Assembly (NCBI RefSeq): GCF_017744445.1 | Contig: NZ_JAGIBH010000169.1 | Coordinates: forward strand, 1 to 64,000 | Length of the DNA: 64,000 nt | From: Caulobacter sp. | GTDB taxonomy: Bacteria > Pseudomonadota > Alphaproteobacteria > Caulobacterales > Caulobacteraceae | Direction: 5' to 3' | In this document: positions 44,401 to 51,180 of the stretch, piece after piece | Layout of the letters: every line of letters begins with the position of its first letter | Numbering within the stretch: the first letter of the stretch is position 1 | The notes under the pieces: generated by a model | Databases searched by the model: none | Told to the model about the DNA's origin: nothing | What the model saw: the letters and a program-made list of their open reading frames with translations, nothing else | Program-made: the position numbers and the translations under genes

Positions 44401-44616
44401 GAGCTGGAGGCCGAGACCGATCCCGTGAAACAAAAAGCTCTCTACGACCAGTTGGTGGCGCGGCTCTACGCGGCCGGCAAGGCGACCAGCATGGCCGCCG
44501 CCCTGGAGATCGACGCGGTCATCGACCCGGCCGACACCCGGCGCTGGATCGTCGGCGGCATGGATGCGGCGGCTGGGATGAGCCGGCCCTGGGAAGTGCG
44601 GGTGGATAGCTTCTAA
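41431..44616 (+). CDS. Single-chain biotin-dependent acyl-CoA carboxylase (BC-BCCP-CT fusion)
   Basis: A 1061-residue protein joining all catalytic parts of a biotin carboxylase system. The biotin carboxylase is residues 1 to about 445 (VLIANRGEIAVRIARAA, HPGYGFLSENP, ARAGGGGRGMR, EVNPRLQVEHTVTEE). The biotin carrier is about 460-535 with biotin lysine Lys493 in EAMKMEH. The carboxyltransferase is about 545-1061 (KTGHRTARENIDDLVDPGSF, LCDTPGFMVGPDSE, GAQAMAGGSFHAP). This order matches the homohexameric long-chain acyl-CoA carboxylases described from actinobacteria and some proteobacteria. The BC-BCCP link is only some 30 residues, so a full BT domain is not evident. The acyl substrate is unknown. 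It is divergent from the SOS cassette with about 110 bases between. Confidence 0.93.
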   Translation: MSPSRANLARVLIANRGEIAVRIARAAAEAGIESVMVHAEGDTAHVAGPAVALPGIGAKAYLDIAAIVDAAKAQGCDAVHPGYGFLSENPALARACDEAGIVFVGPSAEHLEVFGDKARARALAAELNVPLIPGTGAILLEDALAFLAQHGAIMLKARAGGGGRGMRAVRDPAELDAAFAACQREAEAAFGDGGLYAEKLVERARHIEVQIVGDGARVLAVGDRDCSLQRRNQKLVEIAPGVLPETLRAQLWKHAEALCAGYHGLATVEFLVEGDAPYFLEVNPRLQVEHTVTEEVTGLDLVRLQFDIAAGKPLDLDVPPAFGVAIQARVNAETLTADGQVKPSSGTIGVWGPPGGPGVRVDAGVTAGTSVGAAYDSLLAKVVARGRTYLEAAARLDRALAEFQVTGVATTAPLVRAILATAPETPTTRFIENHAAELVAGLPLPSEGNAHFETLDGSIAVAAPLAATVGSISVSEGDFVRPGQALAVLEAMKMEHLVHAASGGRVLKIAAAPGATVTEGQPLVFLEPMDIEGGEATETLEENLDAIRPDLAEVIARHRYTLDEARPDAVAKRRKTGHRTARENIDDLVDPGSFLEYGALAIAAQKRRRSVEDLIASTPADGLITGIGSVNGALFPPDKARTAALAYDFTVLAGTQGAKNHRKSDRLMSVIADQRLPVVWFAEGGGGRPGDTDTTAVAGLDVPTFRSFAQLSGLVPKIAIVAGRCFAGNAAIAGLSEIIIATRDSNLGMGGPAMIEGGGLGAFRPEQIGPSAHQWANGVIDILADDEAHATRLAKQALSYFQGSLASWTASDQRRLRNAIPENRLRVYDVRALIAGLVDEGSFLELRGGFAAGMVTGLIRIEGRPMGLIANDPRHLGGAIDCEGAEKAARFLQLADAFALPVLSLCDTPGFMVGPDSEDAAAVRRVSRQFIAGAKLRSPLFTVVTRKGYGLGAQAMAGGSFHAPAFIAAWPTGEFGGMGLEGAVKLGYRKELEAETDPVKQKALYDQLVARLYAAGKATSMAAALEIDAVIDPADTRRWIVGGMDAAAGMSRPWEVRVDSF

Positions 44617-44624
44617 TCCCGGTC

Positions 44625-44743
44625 TCCCCGGCGAAAGCCGGGGCCCAGATTCACCTGGAGAGTTTGGGGATGATCCGAGATACCGCCCTATCGAGTAGGC
44701 GAACGTTTGTGGGTTCGATCTGGGCCCCGGCTTTCGCCGGGGA
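44625..44743. repeat. 119-base element with 26-base perfect inverted repeats
   Basis: The left arm at 44625-44650 (starting TCCCCGGCGAAAGCCGGGG) is the exact reverse complement of 44718-44743. Each arm is itself a hairpin. It fills the gap between the carboxylase stop and mpg. The resulting RNA hairpin could end carboxylase transcription, but there is no T-run. Confidence 0.9.
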
Positions 44744-44761
44744 AGTCGGAGTTCAAGGGGC

Positions 44762-45367
44762 ATGAGTACGATCAAACACGCCCGCCTCACCCGCGAAGAG
44801 CTGCCGGTCGACACCGAGACCCTCGCCCGCTTCCTGATCGGCAAGGTCGTGGTGCGCGAGACGCCGGACGGCGTGATCAGCGGCCGCATCGTCGAGACCG
44901 AGGCCTACATCATCGGCGACGCGGCCAGCCACACCTTCAAGGGCATGACGCCCCGCACGCGGCCGATGTTCCTGGAGCGCGGCCACGCCTACATCTATCT
45001 GAACTACGGCGTGTCCTGGATGCTGAACGTCTCCAGCGAGGTCGAGGGGGTGGGCGCCGGCGTCCTGATCCGGGCGCTGGAGCCGCTGGAGGGGGTCGCG
45101 TTGATGCAGGCCCATCGCCGCACCGAGAAACTACGAGACCTGGCGCGAGGCCCCGGACGACTGACCCAAGCACTACAGATCGGCCCGTGGGCCGACGGGA
45201 TGGACTTGTGCGCCGAGGGGCCTTTGTGGCTGGCGCGCGACGACCACGAACCCGCCGACATCGGCGTCGGCATCCGCATCGGCATCACCAAGGACGCCGA
45301 CCGGCCGTTGCGGTTCTATGTGCGTGGCAACCCGTTCGTCAGCGGGACGAAGGCGCTGAATGCCTAA
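44762..45367 (+). CDS. mpg: 3-methyladenine DNA glycosylase (AAG/MPG family)
   Basis: A 201-residue base-excision repair enzyme removing alkylated purines. Segments: LARFLIGKVVVRE, the catalytic glutamate in GRIVETEAYIIGDAASHTFKG (split about residues 41-62), PMFLERGHAYIYLNYGVSWMLNV (68-90) and GVGAGVLIRALEPLEG. Family length is normal (about 190-210). It overlaps mug by 8 bases, and mug overlaps the crotonase by 4, so the three are translationally linked. Confidence 0.95.
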   Translation: MSTIKHARLTREELPVDTETLARFLIGKVVVRETPDGVISGRIVETEAYIIGDAASHTFKGMTPRTRPMFLERGHAYIYLNYGVSWMLNVSSEVEGVGAGVLIRALEPLEGVALMQAHRRTEKLRDLARGPGRLTQALQIGPWADGMDLCAEGPLWLARDDHEPADIGVGIRIGITKDADRPLRFYVRGNPFVSGTKALNA

Positions 45368-45869
45368 GCCCCTCCCCGACATCGTCGCGCCGGGACTGTC
45401 CGTCGTCTTCGTAGGCCTGAACCCCGGCTTGTCGGCCGCCGCCGAGGGCCATCACTTCGTCGGGCGCAGCAACCGGTTCTGGAAGGTGCTGCATCTCTCC
45501 GGCTTCACGCCGCACCTGGTCGCCGCCCAGGATGACGCCAGCCTGCTAAACTACGGCTTGGGCATCACCAGCGTGGTCGAGCGCCCGACCGCCGGGGTCG
45601 ACGACCTGGCCCGCGCCGAGTTCGTACAGGCCGCCGCCGGGTTCGAGGCCTGGGTTTGCCGCTGGAAGCCGGCCTATCTCGCCTTCCTGGGCAAGGCGGC
45701 CTATGGCGCGATGCTGAACCGCCGATCGGTGGACTGGGGCCGGCAGACCGAGCCCTTCGCCGGCGCCATCGCCTGGGTGCTGCCCAATCCCAGCGGGCGT
45801 AACCTGGCCTTCAGCCAGGACGCTCTCGTGGCTGCCTATCGTGACCTTCGCCTGGAGATCTCGCCATGA
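45360..45869 (+). CDS. mug: G/U mismatch-specific uracil-DNA glycosylase
   Basis: A 169-residue uracil-DNA glycosylase superfamily protein (Mug/TDG). The first motif is VVFVGLNPGLSAAAEGHHF (about residues 15-33), with asparagine at the catalytic position, and the second motif is VLPNPSGRNLAF (about 140-151). It removes uracil or ethenocytosine opposite guanine. Its partner mpg removes alkylated purines, so the pair covers two kinds of base damage. Confidence 0.94.
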   Translation: MPKPLPDIVAPGLSVVFVGLNPGLSAAAEGHHFVGRSNRFWKVLHLSGFTPHLVAAQDDASLLNYGLGITSVVERPTAGVDDLARAEFVQAAAGFEAWVCRWKPAYLAFLGKAAYGAMLNRRSVDWGRQTEPFAGAIAWVLPNPSGRNLAFSQDALVAAYRDLRLEISP

Positions 45870-46630
45870 CCGAAGTGCTGGTCGAAACCGACGGCCCCGT
45901 CTGGACCGTCACGATCAACCGCCCCGACAAGCGCAACGCCGTCGATCCCGAGACCGCCCTGCAACTGCGCGCGGCGTTCGACGCCTTCGAGGCCGATGAG
46001 GTCGCCGCCGTGGCGATCCTGACCGGCGCGGGCGGGGCGTTCTGCGCGGGCTTTGATCTCCACGTGGCGGCGTCCGGCGAAGGCGAGCACTACGACCCGG
46101 AAGGCGAAGGCCCGATGGGCCCGACGCGGCGGCTGCTGTCCAAGCCGGTGATCGCCGCCGTCGAGGGTCATGCGGTGGCCGGCGGGCTGGAACTGGCCCT
46201 GTGGTGCGACCTGCGGGTGGCGGCGCAGGACGCGACCTTCGGCGTCTTCTGCCGGCGTTGGGGCGTGCCGCTGATCGACGGCGGGACGGTGCGGCTGCCG
46301 CGCCTGATCGGCCAGGGCCGGGCGCTGGACATGATCCTGACCGGCCGTGCGGTCGGAGCGAGCGAGGCGCTGTCGTGGGGTCTGGCCGATCGCGTGGTTC
46401 CGAGGGGCATGGCCCTGGCGGCGGCGCATGAGCTGGCCGGGCAGATCGCGGCCTTCCCGCAGCTGTGCCTGCGCGCCGATCGCGCCTCGACCTATGTCCA
46501 ATGGGATGTCGACCTGGCCGAGGCGCTCAAGGTCGAGGGCCGCGGCGGGCTGGAGCCGCTGCGCCGCGAGGCCCGAGCGGGCGCGGCGCGATTCCGGGAT
46601 GGAGCCGGACGCGGCGGAACGCCGGCCTAG
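45866..46630 (+). CDS. Enoyl-CoA hydratase/isomerase family (crotonase) protein
   Basis: A 254-residue crotonase-fold enzyme. It has NRPDKRNAVDPETALQLRAAF, the first oxyanion loop GAGGAFCAGFDLH (about residues 52-64), the second oxyanion region EGHAVAGGLELALWCDLRVAA (about 98-118), and CRRWGVPLIDGGTVRLPRLIG. The glycine/aspartate arrangement fits hydratase-type members but does not settle the reaction. It is coupled to mug by a 4-base overlap, which is odd for a CoA enzyme. The stop overlaps the convergent VanZ gene by 4 bases. Confidence 0.9.
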   Translation: MTEVLVETDGPVWTVTINRPDKRNAVDPETALQLRAAFDAFEADEVAAVAILTGAGGAFCAGFDLHVAASGEGEHYDPEGEGPMGPTRRLLSKPVIAAVEGHAVAGGLELALWCDLRVAAQDATFGVFCRRWGVPLIDGGTVRLPRLIGQGRALDMILTGRAVGASEALSWGLADRVVPRGMALAAAHELAGQIAAFPQLCLRADRASTYVQWDVDLAEALKVEGRGGLEPLRREARAGAARFRDGAGRGGTPA

Positions 46631-46995
46631 TCTTCTCGGTTCATCCACTGGGTGACGATGATCGGGCCGAAATAGAAGCCGATCCCCAAGGTGTCGGCGA
46701 CGATGTCGAACACGTCGGCGTCGCGGCCGACCATCGGCAGGCCTTGCAGGATCTCGATGGCGACGCCAAAGCCCAGCAGCACCACGCCGATCTTCCACGG
46801 CCGGCTGCGCGGCAGGGCGATCGTGGCCAGGAAGGTCAGGCCGTAGAAAACGATGAAGTGCTTGGCCTTGTCCCACGGGATCAGGCCGGCCGTGTCGTCG
46901 CCGGGCGCCAGGGCCGCGTACAGCGTGAACACCACGGCGCCGAGGAAGACCAGGAAACCCGGCCAGCTGATCTTGCGGGGGATGAGCAGGGACAT
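46627..46995 (-). CDS. VanZ-like membrane protein
   Basis: A 122-residue membrane protein with about four hydrophobic segments and the VanZ-family pattern WDKAKHFIVFYGLTFLATIALP (about residues 40-61) followed by EILQGLPMVGRDADVFDIVADTLG. VanZ relatives are small membrane proteins, mostly of unknown role. The ATG at 46995 has AAAGGCGCCGC upstream; the longer frame to 47079 reads through a repeat and was rejected. Confidence 0.8.
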   Translation of the reverse strand: MSLLIPRKISWPGFLVFLGAVVFTLYAALAPGDDTAGLIPWDKAKHFIVFYGLTFLATIALPRSRPWKIGVVLLGFGVAIEILQGLPMVGRDADVFDIVADTLGIGFYFGPIIVTQWMNRED

Positions 46996-47010
46996 GCGGC
47001 GCCTTTGGAA

Positions 47011-47128
47011 GCTCCTCCCCCGCGATGCGGGGGAGGTGGCCCAGAGGGCCGGAGGGGGCCAGCTCGGCCTAAGCCGCATTAGCCCCCTCAGTCACTCCGT
47101 GACAGCTCCCCCGCATCGCGGGGGAGCA
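47011..47128. repeat. C5/G5 palindromic repeat between serA and VanZ gene
   Basis: Two hairpins, CTCCTCCCCCGCGATGCGGGGGAGG at the left (47012-47036) and GCTCCCCCGCATCGCGGGGGAGC at the right (47105-47127), flank GGAGGGGGCC and GCCCCCTC pieces. They fill the 3' end of serA. Confidence 0.85.
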
Positions 47129-47136
47129 TCTTTTCC

Positions 47137-48717
47137 TCAGAACGTCAGCGCGCGCGCTTCCTTCACGTGCGGCAGGGCCTGGATCTTGGCCAGCAGGTCG
47201 GCGGCCGGGGCCTGGTCGACGCCGACCAGGGCGATAGCGTCCTCGTCGGCCGAGACGCGGCCCAGGTTGAAGGTGGCGATGTTCACGCCCGCCTCGCCCA
47301 GCAGCATGCCCAGCGCGCCGATGAAGCCCGGCTTGTCCAGGTTGTTGATGTACAGCATGGCCGGCGAGAAGCCCGCGTCCAGTTCCATGCCCTTGACCTC
47401 GACGATGCGCGGGGCGCCGGCGATCACCGTGCCGGCGAAGGCGCGCTTGCCCTTCTCGGTGGTGATGGTGACGCGCATCAGGCTGTCATAGGTGGGGCTG
47501 AGCTCCTGGCGGCTTTCCGAGACGGTGATGCCGCGCTCTTTCGCGATGGCCGGAGCCGAGACCATGTTTATCTCGGCCAGCATCGGCTTCAGCGCGCCGG
47601 CGAGAGCCGCCGAGGTCATCGGTTTGACGTTCAGGTTGGTGACTTCGCCTTCGTAGGCGATGTCGATGGCCGTGACGCCGAAGTCGACCATCTGGCCGGC
47701 CAGGGCGCCGATCTTCTCGGCCAGGGCCACGAACGGCTTCAGCTTGGGGGCTTCTTCGGCCGTGATCGAGGGGCTGTTCAGGGCGTTGGTGACCGCGCCG
47801 GTCAGCAGATAGTCCGAAACCTGCTCGGCGACCTGCAGGGCCACGTTCTCCTGGGCTTCGTTGGTGCTGGCGCCCAGGTGCGGGGTGGCCACGACCTTGT
47901 CCGAGCCGAACAGCGGGTTTTCCTTGGCCGGCTCGACCGTGAACACGTCGAAGGCCGCGCCGCCGACATGACCTTCGTCCAGCAGCTTGCGCAGGGCGGC
48001 TTCATCGACCAGGCCGCCGCGGGCGCAGTTGACGATCAGCACGCCCTTCTTGGTCTTGGCCAGGTTCTCGGCCGACAGGATGTTGCGGGTCTTGTCGGTC
48101 AGCGGGGTGTGCAGGGTGATGACGTCGGCGCGGGCCAGCAGCTCTTCCAGCTCGACCTTCTCGACGCCGATCTCGACGGCGCGTTCCGGCGACAGGAAGG
48201 GGTCGTAGGCCACGACCTTCATCTTCAGGCCCAGCGCGCGGTCGGCGACGATGCCGCCGATGTTGCCGGCGCCGATCAGGCCCAGGGTCTTGGCGTACAG
48301 CTCAACACCCATGAAGCGGTTCTTCTCCCACTTGCCGGCCTGGGTCGAGGCGTCGGCGGCGGGGATCTGGCGGGCCAGGGCGAACATCATGGCGATGGCG
48401 TGCTCGGCCGTGGTGATCGAGTTGCCGAAGGGCGTGTTCATCACGACGATGCCCTTGGCCGTGGCGGCCGGGATGTCGACATTGTCGACGCCGATGCCGG
48501 CGCGGGCGATGACGCGCAGCTTGTGGGCGGCGGCGATCACGTCCTTGTCGAGCTTGGCGCCCGAGCGGATGGCGACGCCGTCATAGTCGCCGATCACGGC
48601 GATCAGTTCGTCCTTGCTGAGGCCGACCTTGATGTCGAAGGCGACGCCGCGGTTCTTGAAGATGTCGACGGCGGCGGGGCTGAGCTTATCAGCGATGAGA
48701 ACGCGAGGAGCGGTCAT
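47137..48717 (-). CDS. serA: D-3-phosphoglycerate dehydrogenase
   Basis: A 526-residue long-form enzyme for the first step of serine synthesis. It has the N-terminal catalytic part (ADKLSPAAVDIFKNRGV), ARAGIGVDNVDIPAAT, the NAD-binding motif LGLIGAGNIGGIVADRA (about residues 142-158), VNCARGGLVDEAAL, the catalytic histidine region ATPHLGASTNEAQENV, an intervening domain, and a C-terminal ACT domain (MLYINNLDKPGFIGALGMLL.. from about 453). It follows serC in the same direction; a palindromic repeat separates the two. Confidence 0.97.
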   Translation of the reverse strand: MTAPRVLIADKLSPAAVDIFKNRGVAFDIKVGLSKDELIAVIGDYDGVAIRSGAKLDKDVIAAAHKLRVIARAGIGVDNVDIPAATAKGIVVMNTPFGNSITTAEHAIAMMFALARQIPAADASTQAGKWEKNRFMGVELYAKTLGLIGAGNIGGIVADRALGLKMKVVAYDPFLSPERAVEIGVEKVELEELLARADVITLHTPLTDKTRNILSAENLAKTKKGVLIVNCARGGLVDEAALRKLLDEGHVGGAAFDVFTVEPAKENPLFGSDKVVATPHLGASTNEAQENVALQVAEQVSDYLLTGAVTNALNSPSITAEEAPKLKPFVALAEKIGALAGQMVDFGVTAIDIAYEGEVTNLNVKPMTSAALAGALKPMLAEINMVSAPAIAKERGITVSESRQELSPTYDSLMRVTITTEKGKRAFAGTVIAGAPRIVEVKGMELDAGFSPAMLYINNLDKPGFIGALGMLLGEAGVNIATFNLGRVSADEDAIALVGVDQAPAADLLAKIQALPHVKEARALTF

Positions 48718-48749
48718 GTGCGGGATTCCTTGCGGAGAATGTCTGTGAA

Positions 48750-48859
48750 GGCCCCTCCACCGCCGTTCGGCGGTCCCCCTCCCCCAAGAGGGGGAGGAGA
48801 ATTTCCCTCCGCCCCGTTTGGGGGCGGACAGACCTGCGCGAGCAGGTCAGGTGGGGGCC
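48750..48859. repeat. C5/G5 palindromic repeat inside the serC-serA operon
   Basis: GGCCCCTCCACC (48750-48761) pairs with GGTGGGGGCC (48850-48859). Inside are ACCGCCG-TTCGGCGGT, CCCCTCCCCC..GGGGGAGG, TCCGCCCC..GGGGCGGA and ACCTGC..GCAGGT hairpins. It fills almost the whole 153-base gap between serC and serA. Confidence 0.87.
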
Positions 48860-48870
48860 AGTGCTGAGTC

Positions 48871-50043
48871 TTAAGCAGCGGCCAGTTCGGCCGAGACGGT
48901 GGCGAAGGCCCAGTCGAGCCAGGGCGTCAGGGCCTCGAGGTCCGAAGCTTCCACCGTGGCGCCGCACCAGATGCGCAGGCCGGCCGGGGCGTCGCGATAG
49001 CCGCCGATGTCGAGGGCCGCGCCCTCCTTCTCGAGCAGGCTGGCCAGCTTCTTGGCGAAGTCGGCTTGAGCGTCTTCCGGCAGGGCGGCGATCTTGGGAT
49101 CGACCACCTTCAGGCACACCGAGGTGTTGGAGCGGATCTCAGGCGTCGCCGCCAGGAAGTCCACCCACGGGGTCTTGGCGACCCAGTCGGCCAGCACGGC
49201 CAGGTTCTGGTCGGCGCGGCCCTGCATGGCGTCCAGACCGCCAATCGAGGCGGCCCACTTCAGGGCGTCCAGCGCATCCTCGACGCACAGCATCGACGGG
49301 GTGTTGATGGTCGCGCCTTCGAAGATGTCGGCGGCGATCTTGCCGGCTTTCGTCATGCGGAACAGCTTCGGCATCGGCCAGGCCGGCGTGTAGCTTTCCA
49401 GGCGGGCCACGGCGCGTGGCGACAGGATCAGGATCCCGTGCGCGCCTTCGCCACCAAGCGCCTTCTGCCAGGAGAAGGTCACGACATCGAGCTTGGCCCA
49501 ATCCAGGTCCTGGGCAAAGGCCGCCGAGGTGGCGTCGCAGATGGTGATGCCTTCACGGTCGGCCGAGATGAAGTCGGCGTTCGGCACGCGCACGCCCGAG
49601 GTCGTGCCGTTCCAGGTGAAGACCAGGTCCTTGGCCGGGTCGACCTTCGAAGTATCCGGCAGCTCACCGTAGGGAGCGCTCAGGACTTCGACGTCGGGCA
49701 GCTTCAGTTGCTTGGTGACGTCCGTGACCCAGTCCTTGCCGAAGGATTCGAAGGCCATCAGTTGCATGGGGCGAGCGCCGAGCATCGACCACATGGCCAT
49801 CTCGACGGCGCCGGTGTCCGAACCGGCGACGATGCCGATCAGGAAGTCGGCCGGCACTTCCAGCACTTCGCGCGTCTGGTCGATGGCGGCCTTCAGGCGC
49901 GCCTTGCCCAGCTTGGAGCGGTGCGAACGGCCCAGCACGGCGTTTTGAAGATTTTCGGGGGTCCAGCCGGGGCGCTTGGCGCAGGGGCCGGAAGAGAACT
50001 CGGGGCGAGCCGGACGGATTGCCGGCTTGGCGAGGGTAGTCAT
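48871..50043 (-). CDS. serC: Phosphoserine aminotransferase
   Basis: A 390-residue PLP enzyme for the second step of serine synthesis, of the alphaproteobacterial form. It starts near PARPEFSSGPCAKRPGW, has VAGSDTGAVEMAMWSMLG, the substrate/PLP region NGTTSGVRVPNADF, CDATSAAFAQDLDW, and the Schiff-base lysine in FSWQKALGGEGAHG (about residue 203). The ATG at 50043 has GGGAGA upstream; the longer frame to 50178 reads through a structured leader. Confidence 0.95.
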   Translation of the reverse strand: MTTLAKPAIRPARPEFSSGPCAKRPGWTPENLQNAVLGRSHRSKLGKARLKAAIDQTREVLEVPADFLIGIVAGSDTGAVEMAMWSMLGARPMQLMAFESFGKDWVTDVTKQLKLPDVEVLSAPYGELPDTSKVDPAKDLVFTWNGTTSGVRVPNADFISADREGITICDATSAAFAQDLDWAKLDVVTFSWQKALGGEGAHGILILSPRAVARLESYTPAWPMPKLFRMTKAGKIAADIFEGATINTPSMLCVEDALDALKWAASIGGLDAMQGRADQNLAVLADWVAKTPWVDFLAATPEIRSNTSVCLKVVDPKIAALPEDAQADFAKKLASLLEKEGAALDIGGYRDAPAGLRIWCGATVEASDLEALTPWLDWAFATVSAELAAA

Positions 50044-50178
50044 AGCGATGTCTCCCATCCTTACAGATGGACTGCATCCCGTTGGGGGGATGTGGCCCGC
50101 CGGCGAAGAACCTCGTTTCGCGGTGGATTGCAAGGAGAGATTTTGCGAAAGGCGCGACCAATCGTCCGGTCGCGGCAA
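50044..50178 (-). promoter_or_regulatory. Structured leader of serC (possible serC RNA motif)
   Basis: Directly upstream of serC, two hairpins stand side by side: CCATC/GATGG (50055-50070) and CATCCC/GGGATG (50075-50092). The first overlaps the ribosome site GGGAGA. The CATCC of the second hairpin could instead pair with GGATG next to the ribosome site, giving two exclusive folds. A conserved serC leader motif is known in alphaproteobacteria; I cannot verify its consensus here. Confidence 0.4.
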
Positions 50179-50604
50179 TTATCTTGCCGTGGCTCGGCTC
50201 CGACGCCAGGCCAACAGCGTGCCGACCAGGATGCAGAGCAGCACACCGATTGAATCCAGATTGTTGATCATCGCATAGGTGCTGTCGCGCCGCAGCCCGC
50301 CCACCAGATAGTAGGCGTGCAAGCTGAACTGGATCGCCTGCAACAGCATGGCCACACCCAGCCAGGCGCTCATGTGCCGTAAGGCCAGCAACAGGAAACC
50401 CGCGCCTATCAAGCCCTCGCCCAGCAAAAGCAGCGACGGCACGAGGCTGCGCGGAACGAACTGGTAGACCAGCATGGCGTAGATCGCGCCCGCCAGGAAA
50501 ATCGCCACGCCAAGGCGTTCGGCCTGGCCGCCTTTCCAGCATGCCAGCACCAGGACGATGATCAGCACCGCCCAACCTATCCAGGCTGCGACTAAGGGAC
50601 TCAT
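50179..50604 (-). CDS. Multi-pass membrane protein of unknown function
   Basis: A 141-residue hydrophobic protein with about five membrane helices (residues 4-22, 30-48, 53-72, 80-98, 116-133) and a basic tail RRSRATAR. No family recognised. Its ribosome site AGAGG lies in the 3' arm of the hairpin at 50610-50637, so its translation may depend on that structure. Confidence 0.7.
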   Translation of the reverse strand: MSPLVAAWIGWAVLIIVLVLACWKGGQAERLGVAIFLAGAIYAMLVYQFVPRSLVPSLLLLGEGLIGAGFLLLALRHMSAWLGVAMLLQAIQFSLHAYYLVGGLRRDSTYAMINNLDSIGVLLCILVGTLLAWRRSRATAR

Positions 50605-50609
50605 GTCAA

Positions 50610-50637
50610 AAGGCCTCTAACCGGAATTAGAGGCCTT
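50610..50637 (-). terminator. Terminator hairpin overlapping the next gene's ribosome site
   Basis: An 11-base perfect stem (AAGGCCTCTAA / TTAGAGGCCTT) with loop TTCCGG, followed on the minus strand by TTTTGACATG. It ends transcription of the gene at 50664-51008. Its 3' arm contains the AGAGG ribosome site of the gene starting at 50604. Confidence 0.85.
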
Positions 50638-50663
50638 AGGTATTAAAGTATTGCAATGTTTGC

Positions 50664-51008
50664 TTAGACGGCTTCTCGCACGCTGGCGACTTCGCGAAGA
50701 CCGCGCGTCTCGATGCCGTCGCCTTTGTCGAAGCCGATCATCTTGGTGCGGATGCCCAGACGCAGCTTGACGCTGTCCAGCTCGCCGTGAGCATCGACCA
50801 CCGCCGTACGCGCCGTCGCCAGCGCCTGAACGGCTTCGGCGAGCTTGGCGCTGGCGCCGTTCGCCACGACCGCCGACAGACCCAGGTCCTTACGGGCCTG
50901 CACCAGCTCGGCCATCATTTCCGTGACTTCCATCATCGCCGCGTCCACCGCAGCCTCGGTCGCGTACAGCTTGTTAGCCACGCGCTGAGCAACAAAAACC
51001 TTTTCCAC
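50664..51008 (-). CDS. Small helical protein of unknown function
   Basis: A 114-residue soluble, mainly alpha-helical protein (VFVAQRVANKLYATEAAVDAAMME.., AKLAEAVQALATARTAVVDAHGELDSVKLRLG) with heptad-like alanine/leucine spacing, ending GLREVASVREAV. Start GTG 51008 was chosen because GGAGGCGGGC lies directly before it; the frame upstream to 51074 is AT-rich promoter DNA. No family recognised. A strong terminator follows, so it is a short single-gene unit, likely well expressed. Confidence 0.72.
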   Translation of the reverse strand: MEKVFVAQRVANKLYATEAAVDAAMMEVTEMMAELVQARKDLGLSAVVANGASAKLAEAVQALATARTAVVDAHGELDSVKLRLGIRTKMIGFDKGDGIETRGLREVASVREAV

Positions 51009-51180
51009 GCCCGCCTCCGTTAACGAAACACTAATGGAAAAGGTAAATAGATTGTTAAAGGTAAAGCAACGCAAAAATGCGCCCTAGCGTTGTTTTGTCG
51101 CGCAACTCGCACTGGCCTTGGAAGCGAAGCGTTAGGAACCTTCAGGCATACTGTCGCGACGATTGAGTTCCTGAACGCTG

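Noticed and set aside
41860..44889. A 1009-codon open frame antisense to the carboxylase gene
   Set aside because: It mirrors codon bias of the real gene on the other strand, shows no domain, and the sense frame has clear catalytic motifs throughout.
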